In this document: positions 42,934-50,762 of the stretch, in pieces
Layout of the letters: each line of letters begins with the position of its first letter
How positions within the stretch are numbered: position 1 is the first letter of the stretch
DNA from: Phycisphaerae bacterium
GTDB taxonomy: Bacteria > Planctomycetota > Phycisphaerae > UBA1845 > Fen-1342
NCBI GenBank assembly: GCA_030428945.1
Contig: JAUIEC010000007.1
Location: forward strand, 1 to 64,000
Length of the DNA: 64,000 nt
Reading direction: 5' to 3'
The notes under the pieces: generated by a model
What the model saw: only the letters and a program-made list of their open reading frames with translations
The model's database searches: none
What the model was told of the DNA's origin: nothing
Program-made: the position numbers and the translations under genes

Positions 42934-43019
42934 TGCGGCTGAGAGGATTCGAACCTCCACGGGAAGTTACTCCCACTAGGACCTGAACCTAGCGCGTCTG
43001 CCAATTCCGCCACAGCCGC
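42934..43019 (-). tRNA. tRNA-Leu (anticodon CAG)
   Basis: The minus strand folds as a class II tRNA: acceptor GCGGCTG pairs with CAGCCGC, and the D arm is 'GCGGAATTGGCAGACGC'. The anticodon stem CTAGG/CCTAG holds loop TTCAGGT, giving anticodon CAG. A long variable arm 'TGGGAGTAACTTCCCGT' follows, then the T arm 'GGTTCGAATCC'. The discriminator base is A; CCA is not encoded. It reads the codon CTG, the main Leu codon in this GC-rich DNA. Confidence 0.96.
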
Positions 43020-43161
43020 GTGGCATCCCCGCCCGGTCGATTGTCAAACCGGCAAGGATTCGGCATGATAGCGCCGAGGCGAGCGGGGATCAACCGCTCT
43101 TGAGCAGCCATTTTCCTTCTTTCCGGGCGGGATCGCCGGCCGGCGCGAAAGGGTCAAGCGC

Positions 43162-44346
43162 ATGTCGCAGGAGCCGAATCTGTTTCGATCGCCCCGGACC
43201 GGGCGGCGGGTCGTCGTCACCGGACAGGTCGGAGTCGACAAGAAGCCGTTCCTCGAAAAGATCGCGGCCCTCGCCGCCGAGAACGGCAAGGCCGCCAGGA
43301 TCTATCACATCGGCGACATGATGTACGCCGAAGCCCCCGACGTCCGCCCCGGACGCATCCTCGACCTGCCCCTCGCCCGACTGAACTCGCTCCGCCGGTC
43401 GGCCTTCAAGGAAGTCCTCCTCGACGCCGGCAACCACGAAAACATCATCATCAACACCCACGCCGCCTTCCGTTGGAAGCACGGCCTGTTCCCGGCCTTC
43501 GACCACGACAACATGGTCGCCTTCGACGCCGACCTGTACGTCACCCTCGTCGACAACCTCGACGCCGTGCACCAGCGCCTGATGCGCGACCACAACACCG
43601 AACACACCCTCAAGGACATCATGGTCTGGCGCGAAGAGGAAATCCTCGCCACCGAGATCATGGGCGAAAGCATCCGCGGACACGGACACGCCTACATCTG
43701 CGCCCGCGGCGTCGATGACAGCGCCCTCGAATCGCTCTACCGCCTGATCTTCAAACCCGACCTGAAGAAGGTCTATCCCAGCTTCCCGATGACGCACGTG
43801 ATGGACCTGCCCGACACCCTGGCCGCGATCGACGCCTTCCGCGCGCAACTCGCCGCCCAGTTCATCACCTTCGACCCCGGCGACCTCGACGAAAAACGAC
43901 TCCTGTTCGAAGCCGGGGCCGCCACCCAGCGCGGCGCAACCTCGTTCGAAATCGACGTCAACGGCCAGATGGAATCCTTCGACGTCGCCGAAGTCACCGC
44001 CGTCGCCAAGGACATCGACGCCCAGATCTACGCCCGCGACTTCAAACTGATCGACCAGTCCGACATGATCGTCAGCTTCGTCCCGACCCTGCCCAACGGA
44101 AAGCCGGGACTCTCGTCCGGCGTCGAACGCGAACTGCACCACGCCTACGAAACCACCAAGGAAGTCTACGTCGTCTGGGACCCGCCCTCCGAACCGTCAC
44201 CGTTCATCACCCAGGCCGCCACCAAGGTCTTCACCTCAACCGAAGAAGCCCTCGACCACTTCCAGCAGGTCGGCTACATCCGCCAGGTCCAGAAACCCCT
44301 GTTCGAATCCGGACAGGGACCGCGCGAACGCGGCCGCTTCGGCTGA
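43162..44346 (+). CDS. Unknown protein: degenerate P-loop kinase-like N-terminus fused to deoxyribosyltransferase-like C-terminus
   Basis: 394 residues. Near residue 17 is 'RRVVVTGQVGVDKKPFLEKI', a P-loop-like turn after a beta strand. The Walker A consensus GxxxxGK(S/T) is altered, with Asp in place of the second Gly and Lys in place of Ser/Thr. The middle is helical with conserved-looking 'MVWREEEILATEIMG'. The C-terminus (about 290-370) has 'FKLIDQSDMIVSFVPTLPNG' and 'GLSSGVERELHHAYETTKEV', the layout of the nucleoside 2-deoxyribosyltransferase fold with a candidate catalytic Glu in SGVE. A nucleotide or nucleoside ligand is inferred; reaction unknown. The MscS gene starts 10 bp downstream. 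Confidence 0.65.
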   Translation: MSQEPNLFRSPRTGRRVVVTGQVGVDKKPFLEKIAALAAENGKAARIYHIGDMMYAEAPDVRPGRILDLPLARLNSLRRSAFKEVLLDAGNHENIIINTHAAFRWKHGLFPAFDHDNMVAFDADLYVTLVDNLDAVHQRLMRDHNTEHTLKDIMVWREEEILATEIMGESIRGHGHAYICARGVDDSALESLYRLIFKPDLKKVYPSFPMTHVMDLPDTLAAIDAFRAQLAAQFITFDPGDLDEKRLLFEAGAATQRGATSFEIDVNGQMESFDVAEVTAVAKDIDAQIYARDFKLIDQSDMIVSFVPTLPNGKPGLSSGVERELHHAYETTKEVYVVWDPPSEPSPFITQAATKVFTSTEEALDHFQQVGYIRQVQKPLFESGQGPRERGRFG

Positions 44347-44356
44347 GTCAAACAAC

Positions 44357-45388
44357 GTGGACGGTGCCGCCCTGATCGGTTTCGGATTCACGGTTGCGAT
44401 CGTCATCGTCGTGCTGATCGCCGCCGACTGGCTGCTCCTCCGACGCAACGCCGCCGACCTGAGCACCGAGGAACGCGCCCCCCGACAGGTCCTGCTCGCC
44501 GTCCTGACCGTCCTCGGACTGGCCACCATCGTCGTCGCCCTGCCCGTCGGCCACGACCTGCGGCAGGTCCTCGTCGGTGTCTTCGGCCTGATCGTCAGCG
44601 CCGTGATCGCACTGTCCTCCACGACCTTCCTCGCCAACGCCATGGCCGGACTGATGCTCCGCTCGGTCGACAACTTCACCGCCGGTGACTTCGTCCGGAT
44701 CGGCGACCAGTTCGGACGCGTCACCGAACGCGGCCTGTTTCACACCGAAATCCAGACCGAGGACCGCGACCTGACCACGCTGCCCAACCTGTACCTCGTG
44801 CAGCACCCGCTGACCGTCGTCCGCAAGTCCGGCACGATCGTCTCGGCCCAGTTGTCACTCGGATACGACCTGCCACACGCCCGCATCGAACCCCTGCTGA
44901 AACAGGCGGCCGAGCAGTGCGAACTGGCCGACGCCTTCGTCCAGGTCCTCGACCTCGGCGACTACGCGGTGACCTACCGGGTGGCCGGCTTCCTCAACGA
45001 TCCCAAGCAGTTGCTGTCCACCCGCAGCAGGCTCCGCAAGCACGTCCTCGACAGCCTGCACGCGGCCGACATCGAAATCGTCTCCCCCCGCTTCGTCAAC
45101 CAGCGACAGGTGGCCGACCCCGTCGTCGCCCCGCCCACCCCGGCCGCGACCAACCGCCCCTCGGATGAAGGACCGGAAAACGTGATCTTCGACAAGGCCG
45201 ACCTGGCCGCCGCGGAAGAAGATCTGCTGCGCCAGCGCAAGGCACTGGCCGCCGAGATCGCCGAACTCGAAACCGCCGGGGACGCGAACCGGGCCGGCGA
45301 ACTCGAGCGGATGCGCAAGACGCTGACGGTGCTCGACCACCGCATCGAACGCTCGCAGGAAGCACGCAGGAACGAAGACGCAAACTGA
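44357..45388 (+). CDS. MscS-family mechanosensitive channel
   Basis: 343 residues from a GTG. Three membrane segments fall in the first 100 residues; the pore helix region is 'GLIVSAVIALSSTTFLANAM' and is followed by the MscS beta domain 'FTAGDFVRIGDQFGRVTERG'. 'HTEIQTEDRDLTTLPNLYLV' is the family's usual continuation. After about residue 245 a Pro/Thr-rich linker leads to a charged coiled coil ('DLLRQRKALAAEIAELETAG') not typical of small MscS proteins. It releases solutes on osmotic downshift. Probably co-transcribed with the preceding P-loop protein. Confidence 0.9.
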   Translation: MDGAALIGFGFTVAIVIVVLIAADWLLLRRNAADLSTEERAPRQVLLAVLTVLGLATIVVALPVGHDLRQVLVGVFGLIVSAVIALSSTTFLANAMAGLMLRSVDNFTAGDFVRIGDQFGRVTERGLFHTEIQTEDRDLTTLPNLYLVQHPLTVVRKSGTIVSAQLSLGYDLPHARIEPLLKQAAEQCELADAFVQVLDLGDYAVTYRVAGFLNDPKQLLSTRSRLRKHVLDSLHAADIEIVSPRFVNQRQVADPVVAPPTPAATNRPSDEGPENVIFDKADLAAAEEDLLRQRKALAAEIAELETAGDANRAGELERMRKTLTVLDHRIERSQEARRNEDAN

Positions 45389-45466
45389 GTCACAGCCAGG
45401 CCGGCCGGCAACCAGGTCAGCGAGAATTGCCCCGCGCCCGGAGGCCGGGTCCCTTCAACGATCCAG

Positions 45467-46864
45467 CTAGAACGTGGCCTTCAGTCCCGGCTGGGCGATT
45501 TCAACCTTCTTGAAGCCCTGCTCGCGGAACTTGTCCCGCAGAACGCTGCTCTGTTCCTCTTCACCGTGCACGAGGTAGACCTGCGAGGTCTTGCCGGCGT
45601 GCGGTTCCATCATCCGCAGCAGGTCAGCCTGGTCGGCGTGCCCGCTGAAGCCGTGAATCTGGTGCACTTCGGCTTCGACCGGGAAGTCCTCGTGGAACAT
45701 GCGGATCGACTTGGCGCCCTCGACGATCCGCCGACCGAGCGTGTTGGCCGCCTGGAACCCGGGAATCACCACCGCGTTGCGCTCGTGCGTGATGTTGTTC
45801 TTCAGGTGGTGCCGGATGCGCCCCGCCTCGCACATGCCGCTGGCCGAGATGATCACGCCGGATTCCTTCGACGTGTTCAGCCGCTTGCTCAGCTCGACAT
45901 CGCGAATGTACGTGCAGCAGCCCGAACCCAGGATGTCGCCGGTCACCCGGTGGAACGAACGGGCCTCTGCGTCGTAGCACTCCGGATGCAGCCGGAAGAC
46001 CTCGGTCGCGTTGACGCTCAGCGGACTGTCCACCCAGATCGGGAAACGCGGCAACTCACCGCTGACCATCTGCTCGTGCAGGAAGTAGACCATCGTCTGC
46101 GTGCGACCGACCGAGAACGCCGGAATGATCACCTTGCCCTTGCGGGCGATCACCCGCCGGACGATGTCACGCAGCTTCTCCTTCGCGTCGAAGATCTGCT
46201 CGTTCACCCGGGCCCCGTACGTGCTCTCGCAGATGATCACGTCCGAGGGCGGAAACGCCTTGGGGTCGCGGATGATCGGCTTGTTCGGCCGCCCGACGTC
46301 GCCCGTGAAGTACAGCGTCGGCGTCGAATCGCCCCGCTTCCCGAACTCGATCCGCACCCCGGCCGAACCCAGCATGTGCCCGGCCTCGTTGAACTTGGCC
46401 AGCACCCCGGGAACCACCGGGAACCAGCGCTCGTACGGCACGCTCGTCATCCGCTCGACCGCGGCCAGCGCGTGCTCGTAGCTGTACAACGGCTCGATCG
46501 GCGGCAGCTTCTTCTTCTTCCGCCGCTTGTTGACGTAGAAGACGTCCTCTTCCTGAATGTGCGCCGAGTCCGGCAGCATGATCGCACACAGGTCGCGGGT
46601 CGCCGCCGTGCAGTAGATGTTGCCGTCGAACCCGTCCTTGACCAGCATCGGCAGGCGCCCGGCGTGGTCCGTGTGCGCGTGCGACAGGATCACCGCCGAA
46701 ATGTCCTTCGGGTCCATCGGCCACTTGCGGTTCTTGTCCTCCGACTCCTGCCGGTGGCCCTGGTAGAGACCGCAGTCAAGGGCGATCCACTGGTCATCGA
46801 AACGGAGCATGTGCATCGAACCGGTCACTTCACCGGCCGCACCATGAAAGAGCAGTTCGTGCAT
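45467..46864 (-). CDS. MBL-fold beta-CASP RNA-processing exonuclease-like protein
   Basis: 465 residues from an ATG preceded by GAGGAA. The metallo-beta-lactamase motif 'ILSHAHTDHAGRLPMLVKDG' is near residue 60, followed by 'EAGHMLGSAGVRIEF' and 'LYFTGDVGRPNKPI'. The beta-CASP domain carries 'VIICESTYGARV', 'VIIPAFSVGRTQTMVYFL' and 'IISASGMCEAGRIRHHL'. The C-terminal RMMBL part is 'HGFSGHADQADLLRMM' with 'VYLVHGEEEQ'. Homologues act as RNA endo/exonucleases of the CPSF-73 type. The exact RNA target in this organism is unknown. Confidence 0.9.
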   Translation of the reverse strand: MHELLFHGAAGEVTGSMHMLRFDDQWIALDCGLYQGHRQESEDKNRKWPMDPKDISAVILSHAHTDHAGRLPMLVKDGFDGNIYCTAATRDLCAIMLPDSAHIQEEDVFYVNKRRKKKKLPPIEPLYSYEHALAAVERMTSVPYERWFPVVPGVLAKFNEAGHMLGSAGVRIEFGKRGDSTPTLYFTGDVGRPNKPIIRDPKAFPPSDVIICESTYGARVNEQIFDAKEKLRDIVRRVIARKGKVIIPAFSVGRTQTMVYFLHEQMVSGELPRFPIWVDSPLSVNATEVFRLHPECYDAEARSFHRVTGDILGSGCCTYIRDVELSKRLNTSKESGVIISASGMCEAGRIRHHLKNNITHERNAVVIPGFQAANTLGRRIVEGAKSIRMFHEDFPVEAEVHQIHGFSGHADQADLLRMMEPHAGKTSQVYLVHGEEEQSSVLRDKFREQGFKKVEIAQPGLKATF

Positions 46865-46914
46865 TGCGGCAGTTCCTCGCTTGCTGCGGTCTGAAGACGG
46901 GACCAGCGAGTACT

Positions 46915-47841
46915 CTACGGCGCGCCGCGCGGCGCGGCAAACCGCCGCACGCACGCGGACACCGCGTCCACGTCCAGCCCCCAGTCCGACCCCGCCTCCA
47001 ACCCCCGCAGCACCGACACCCGCGGCCCCAGCGGACGCCACGTGGCCGGATCCGTCGGACCGAACAACGCCACCGTCGGCCGACCAAGCCACGCCGCCAG
47101 GTGCGTCGGACCACTGTCGTTGCCGACATACACGTCCGCCCGCCGCAGCAGATCGACCAGTTGCGGCCGCGTCTCGCAGACGATCATCCCGGTGACCGCC
47201 GCAACGTCCGCCCAGCGCTCGCGCTCCACCTCCCCCACCGGAAGGAGGACGCGACCACCCGCCGCCCGCCAGCGCCCGGCCACCTCCTCGAAACACGCCA
47301 GCGGCCAGCACTTCGCCGCCCCGCCACTGCCCGGATGCAGCACCAGCAGCGGCGCATCATCGGCCGGCGGTTCGGGCGGCAGGCTGACACAGTCCCGCGT
47401 CGTCCTGGAACAGTCACGCGCCAGGTGCCCGTCCCGCGCCAGACGCCGCATCCAGCGCTGCACGACGTGCTGCCCCGTGTCCCCGCGAATCACCGGATCC
47501 AGCGACATCACCCGCGCGGCGCCAACGTCGACCAGTTGCCGATGCGGCCAACCGTCCGACCCGCTCAGCGCGTTCAGCACAACCCGCCCGCCCACACGCC
47601 GCCGCCAGTCCTCCGACGGAACGCCGTCCGACCGGTACAGCACCGTCGCCCCACTGCCCTCCAGGTCGAAGAAACGATAGCACGGCCCGCGCCCCAGGCT
47701 CGGCCCCAGCGGAAAACGCGTGTAGACCTCGATCTCCTCGGCCCGCGCGAAGGCCGGCAGACGCTGGCTCAGATGCAGGGTCAGGATCAGGTCGCCGAGC
47801 GCGCCGGCATGCAGGATCACCGGCGCCGCCGCGGACATCAC
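46915..47841 (-). CDS. Glycosyltransferase family 9 (heptosyltransferase-like)
   Basis: 308 residues. The GT9 signature is 'LLVLHPGSGGAAKCWPLACF' near residue 170 with 'YVGNDSGPTHLAAWLGRPTV' near 255, the nucleotide-sugar site. The N-terminus 'VILHAGALGDLILTLHLSQR' is the GxxGD(L/I) acceptor motif. Family members add heptose or similar sugars to lipopolysaccharide core. The GTG start overlaps the mnmA stop (GTGA); an ATG lies at the next codon. Its coupling to a tRNA-modification gene is unusual. Confidence 0.88.
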   Translation of the reverse strand: MMSAAAPVILHAGALGDLILTLHLSQRLPAFARAEEIEVYTRFPLGPSLGRGPCYRFFDLEGSGATVLYRSDGVPSEDWRRRVGGRVVLNALSGSDGWPHRQLVDVGAARVMSLDPVIRGDTGQHVVQRWMRRLARDGHLARDCSRTTRDCVSLPPEPPADDAPLLVLHPGSGGAAKCWPLACFEEVAGRWRAAGGRVLLPVGEVERERWADVAAVTGMIVCETRPQLVDLLRRADVYVGNDSGPTHLAAWLGRPTVALFGPTDPATWRPLGPRVSVLRGLEAGSDWGLDVDAVSACVRRFAAPRGAP

Positions 47842-49010
47842 GCGTCTTCAGCGGCATGCCGGCCGCGAATCCAGCCGCCGCCGCAGACCAGGTCGTCGAC
47901 GTAGAACACCGCCGCCTGCCCGGGCGTCACGCTCAACTGCGGCACGTCGAACGTGGCCGTGACCGCCCCGCCGTCAACCTGGCGAAACGTGCCGGCCGCC
48001 GGATCGTGCATGTGGCGGATCTTGATCTGCCCCGTCGCCGCCGAAGGCGCCGGATCCAGCAGCCAGTTGATCTGCTCGGCCACCAGGCCGCCGCTTCGCA
48101 GGTCGTCCCGCGGACCCACCACGGCCGTATTGTCGAGCACGTTCAGGCGCGTGACGTACAGCGGATGCCCGGCCGCAATCCCCAGCCCGCGCCGTTGCCC
48201 GATCGTGAACGAGGCCACCCCGTCGTGCGTCCCGAGCACGCGGCCGTCCTCGTCAACAATCTGCCCCGGTCGACGCGTCTCGGGTCGGCGTTCGTGCACC
48301 AGGCGGCGATAGTCCTGGTCCGGCACGAAGCAGATCTCCTGGCTGTCCGGCTTGTCGTGCACCCGCAGACCGAGATCCGCGGCCGCCTGCCGGACGAGCG
48401 CCTTGTCGGTGATGTCCCCGAGCGGGAACAGGCAGCGCCGCAGGTTCTCGCGCAGGATCCCGAACAGCACGTACGACTGGTCCTTGGCGGCGTTGCGACT
48501 GCGGGCCAGGAAATGCTGCTGCTCCGCTGCGGCGGCCAGGTCGCGGGCCCGGCCGGCGAAGTCGTCCGGTCCGAGGATGCGGGCGTAGTGACCGGTGGCG
48601 ATGAACTCGGCATCCATCATGTCGGCATAGCGCAGCAGCTTGCCGAACTTGACGTGGATGTTGCACATCACGCACGGATTCGGTGTCCGGGCCCGGGCGT
48701 ACTCGTCGACGAAGTAGTCGATGATCGCGTCGAAGTCCTTCTCGAAATTCAGGGCGTAGAACGGAATCCCCAGGCGCCCCGAGATCGCCCGCGCGTCGAG
48801 CGCGTCCGTGGCCGAACAGCAGCCGTGCTTCAGCCGCCGCTGCGGCTGCCCCGGCTCCGGAACCGCACAGGTCTCCGCTTCCGCCGCCGCCGCCCCGACC
48901 CGCAGGAACACGCCGATGCATTCGTAGCCGGCGTCGCGCAGCAGCGAAGCCGCGACGGAGGAATCAACGCCCCCCGACATCGCCACGATCACCTTGCCGT
49001 TGCGGCTCAC
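47838..49010 (-). CDS. mnmA: tRNA-uridine 2-sulfurtransferase (2-thiouridylase)
   Basis: 390 residues; GTG start 6 bp after GGAGGT. The PP-loop 'VAMSGGVDSSVAASLL' is at about 9-24. 'RTPNPCVMCNIHVKFGKLL' carries the first catalytic Cys, 'ATGHYARI' follows, and 'DKPDSQEICFVPDQDYRRLV' carries the second catalytic Cys. The C-terminal domain has 'TIGQRRGLGIAAGHPLYV'. It makes 2-thiouridine at position 34 of tRNA-Glu, -Gln and -Lys. A short Cys/Gln/Pro insert lies around residue 45-65. Overlaps the GT9 gene. Confidence 0.95.
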   Translation of the reverse strand: MSRNGKVIVAMSGGVDSSVAASLLRDAGYECIGVFLRVGAAAAEAETCAVPEPGQPQRRLKHGCCSATDALDARAISGRLGIPFYALNFEKDFDAIIDYFVDEYARARTPNPCVMCNIHVKFGKLLRYADMMDAEFIATGHYARILGPDDFAGRARDLAAAAEQQHFLARSRNAAKDQSYVLFGILRENLRRCLFPLGDITDKALVRQAAADLGLRVHDKPDSQEICFVPDQDYRRLVHERRPETRRPGQIVDEDGRVLGTHDGVASFTIGQRRGLGIAAGHPLYVTRLNVLDNTAVVGPRDDLRSGGLVAEQINWLLDPAPSAATGQIKIRHMHDPAAGTFRQVDGGAVTATFDVPQLSVTPGQAAVFYVDDLVCGGGWIRGRHAAEDA

Positions 49011-49070
49011 CCGACACCTCCCGTTCCCGCGCTGACCGGAATCAAGGGAGTATAACCGACACCGGACCGG

Positions 49071-50759
49071 TCACTCGTGATAACGATAGACCGTCAGCAT
49101 GTAGAACCGGCCCGGGTAGTCATGCATGAAGATCGCCTCGGCACCGAGCAGCGCGGTCATCGCTTCCAGCGTGTTCGCGGTCCGCGGCGCCGGCCGCGGC
49201 CGATCGTAGTGCGCCGCGAACAGCGGCGTGTGTACGATCGCCTCCTCGAGCGTGGTCAGCCGACGGACCTTGGCCGGATCCATCTGCATCCCGGGGTTCA
49301 CGCCCGCCTGCTCCCAGGGCGCGACGTTGACGATCACCAGGAAGGCCGGCCGATCCGCGAGAACCCGCGCGGCCAGGGCCCGCGTCGCCTCGGAAACACC
49401 GGCCGGGTGCAGCACGAGCGGTTCGGCCCGCGGTCCGATCTCCGGATCGTGCACGCCGCTCAGATCACGAACCCGCAGGTCCATGCAGTTGAAGCCGATC
49501 ACCCCCGGATCGAGCACCGCGACCGAATCTCCCGGCTCGGCCACCTGCTGCAGCCAGGCCGCCAGCGCCCGATGCCCCCGCTGAAAACCGTTCGCCCGCA
49601 GCGTCACGTAACCGTCGTAGTACTGCGCGGTCGGCAGTTGCGTCAGCCAGATCGCGGCCATCAGCAGGATCCCGACCGCAAAGGTCCCCAGCCGCGGCAT
49701 CGGCTTGATTCGCGTCCCGGTCAGCCCCACGCCGAAGGTCGCCGCCGCCGCCCAGATCGGCGCGTACGGAACCAGGAAGCGGTACCCCACCTCGCCATCC
49801 GACCCGCTGAAGATCAGCGCCAGCGCGCCGGCCGCCAGCGCCAGCGTCGCCGGCAGTACATTCCGCCGCTGGCGATGCGTGCCGGCCAGCAGCGGCAGCA
49901 GCCCGAAGATCGCGAAGATGCCGCCCAGGTGCCGCCGGATGAAATCAGCCAGGTAACCGATCTCGATGCGCCCGTCGATGCCCCCCAGCCGGGCGTAGAA
50001 GGCGCTCGAAATCAACTGCCCGTCGTACGCCAGGAACCGGAACGCCAGGTACGCCACGAACGTGCCGCCCACGATCGCCGAATCCAGCAGCAGACCGCGC
50101 CCGGCGAAGCGGAACTCCCCCACCCGCCAGCGGGCCAGCCAGATCGCCGCCAGGATCAGCACCGACTCCGGCCGCGACAGCAGCGCCAGCGCGAACAGAA
50201 CGCCCGCCCCGTACCAGCGATCCCGCATCCAGGCACCCTGCAGCAGAACCAGCCCAAGCGCCAGCAACGCCGCGTACTGAACCGTGCCCAGCCCCGTCAT
50301 CGACTGCATCGCGAACGCCGCGTTGACCGCCACCAGGCCGCCGGCGATCCAGCCCAGCGCGAACGCGTGCGGCCGCAGCACCGGAACACTGCACAGCCAG
50401 AGCGATGCCAGCAGCCACGCCGCCAGGATCGCCCCGACCCCGCCATCGATTCCCAGCAGCTTGGCCACGAACGGCGCTTCGTCCGGACCGAAGATCGCGA
50501 TCGCGGCCGACATCTGCAGCATGAACAGGAAGTTGTTGTAGCCCTCGAGCGGCTCGCCGGTGTTGAAGTACGGGCCGCGCCCTTCGGCGAGATTCTGGGC
50601 GTAGCGGAAGCTGACGTAGGCGTCGTCGTTGATCTGCTCGACGTAGATCCACGCATGGGCCAGGTAGCCGCCGACCACCAGCACCCCGAGCAGCAGCGCC
50701 AGCAGGCGGGCCCCGCTCGGCGCCGCCGCGCCCGTCGCTTCCGATTGCGCCGTCGTCAT
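49071..50759 (-). CDS. Multi-spanning GT-C-type membrane protein (putative glycosyltransferase)
   Basis: 562 residues with roughly 11-13 membrane segments and a C-terminal soluble domain of about 180 residues. After the first helix, the loop 'INDDAYVSFRYAQNLAEGRG' with 'GEPLEGYNNFLFMLQM' matches the acidic DD motif and flanks of GT-C transferases that use polyprenyl-phosphate sugars. The tail has 'EPGDSVAVLDPGVIGFNCMD' and 'VRDLSGVHDPEIGPRAEPLV', also typical. Role in cell-envelope glycan or glycoprotein synthesis is inferred. It follows the amidohydrolase gene stop on the same strand by 3 bp in the reverse direction of reading, so the two are probably co-transcribed in order GT-C then amidohydrolase is not possible; reading order is amidohydrolase first. 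Confidence 0.72.
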   Translation of the reverse strand: MTTAQSEATGAAAPSGARLLALLLGVLVVGGYLAHAWIYVEQINDDAYVSFRYAQNLAEGRGPYFNTGEPLEGYNNFLFMLQMSAAIAIFGPDEAPFVAKLLGIDGGVGAILAAWLLASLWLCSVPVLRPHAFALGWIAGGLVAVNAAFAMQSMTGLGTVQYAALLALGLVLLQGAWMRDRWYGAGVLFALALLSRPESVLILAAIWLARWRVGEFRFAGRGLLLDSAIVGGTFVAYLAFRFLAYDGQLISSAFYARLGGIDGRIEIGYLADFIRRHLGGIFAIFGLLPLLAGTHRQRRNVLPATLALAAGALALIFSGSDGEVGYRFLVPYAPIWAAAATFGVGLTGTRIKPMPRLGTFAVGILLMAAIWLTQLPTAQYYDGYVTLRANGFQRGHRALAAWLQQVAEPGDSVAVLDPGVIGFNCMDLRVRDLSGVHDPEIGPRAEPLVLHPAGVSEATRALAARVLADRPAFLVIVNVAPWEQAGVNPGMQMDPAKVRRLTTLEEAIVHTPLFAAHYDRPRPAPRTANTLEAMTALLGAEAIFMHDYPGRFYMLTVYRYHE

Positions 50760-50762
50760 CGG

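Noticed and set aside
45389-45466. Intrinsic terminator between the MscS and beta-CASP genes
   Set aside because: Only a short GC-rich stem is possible and there is no T run on either strand.
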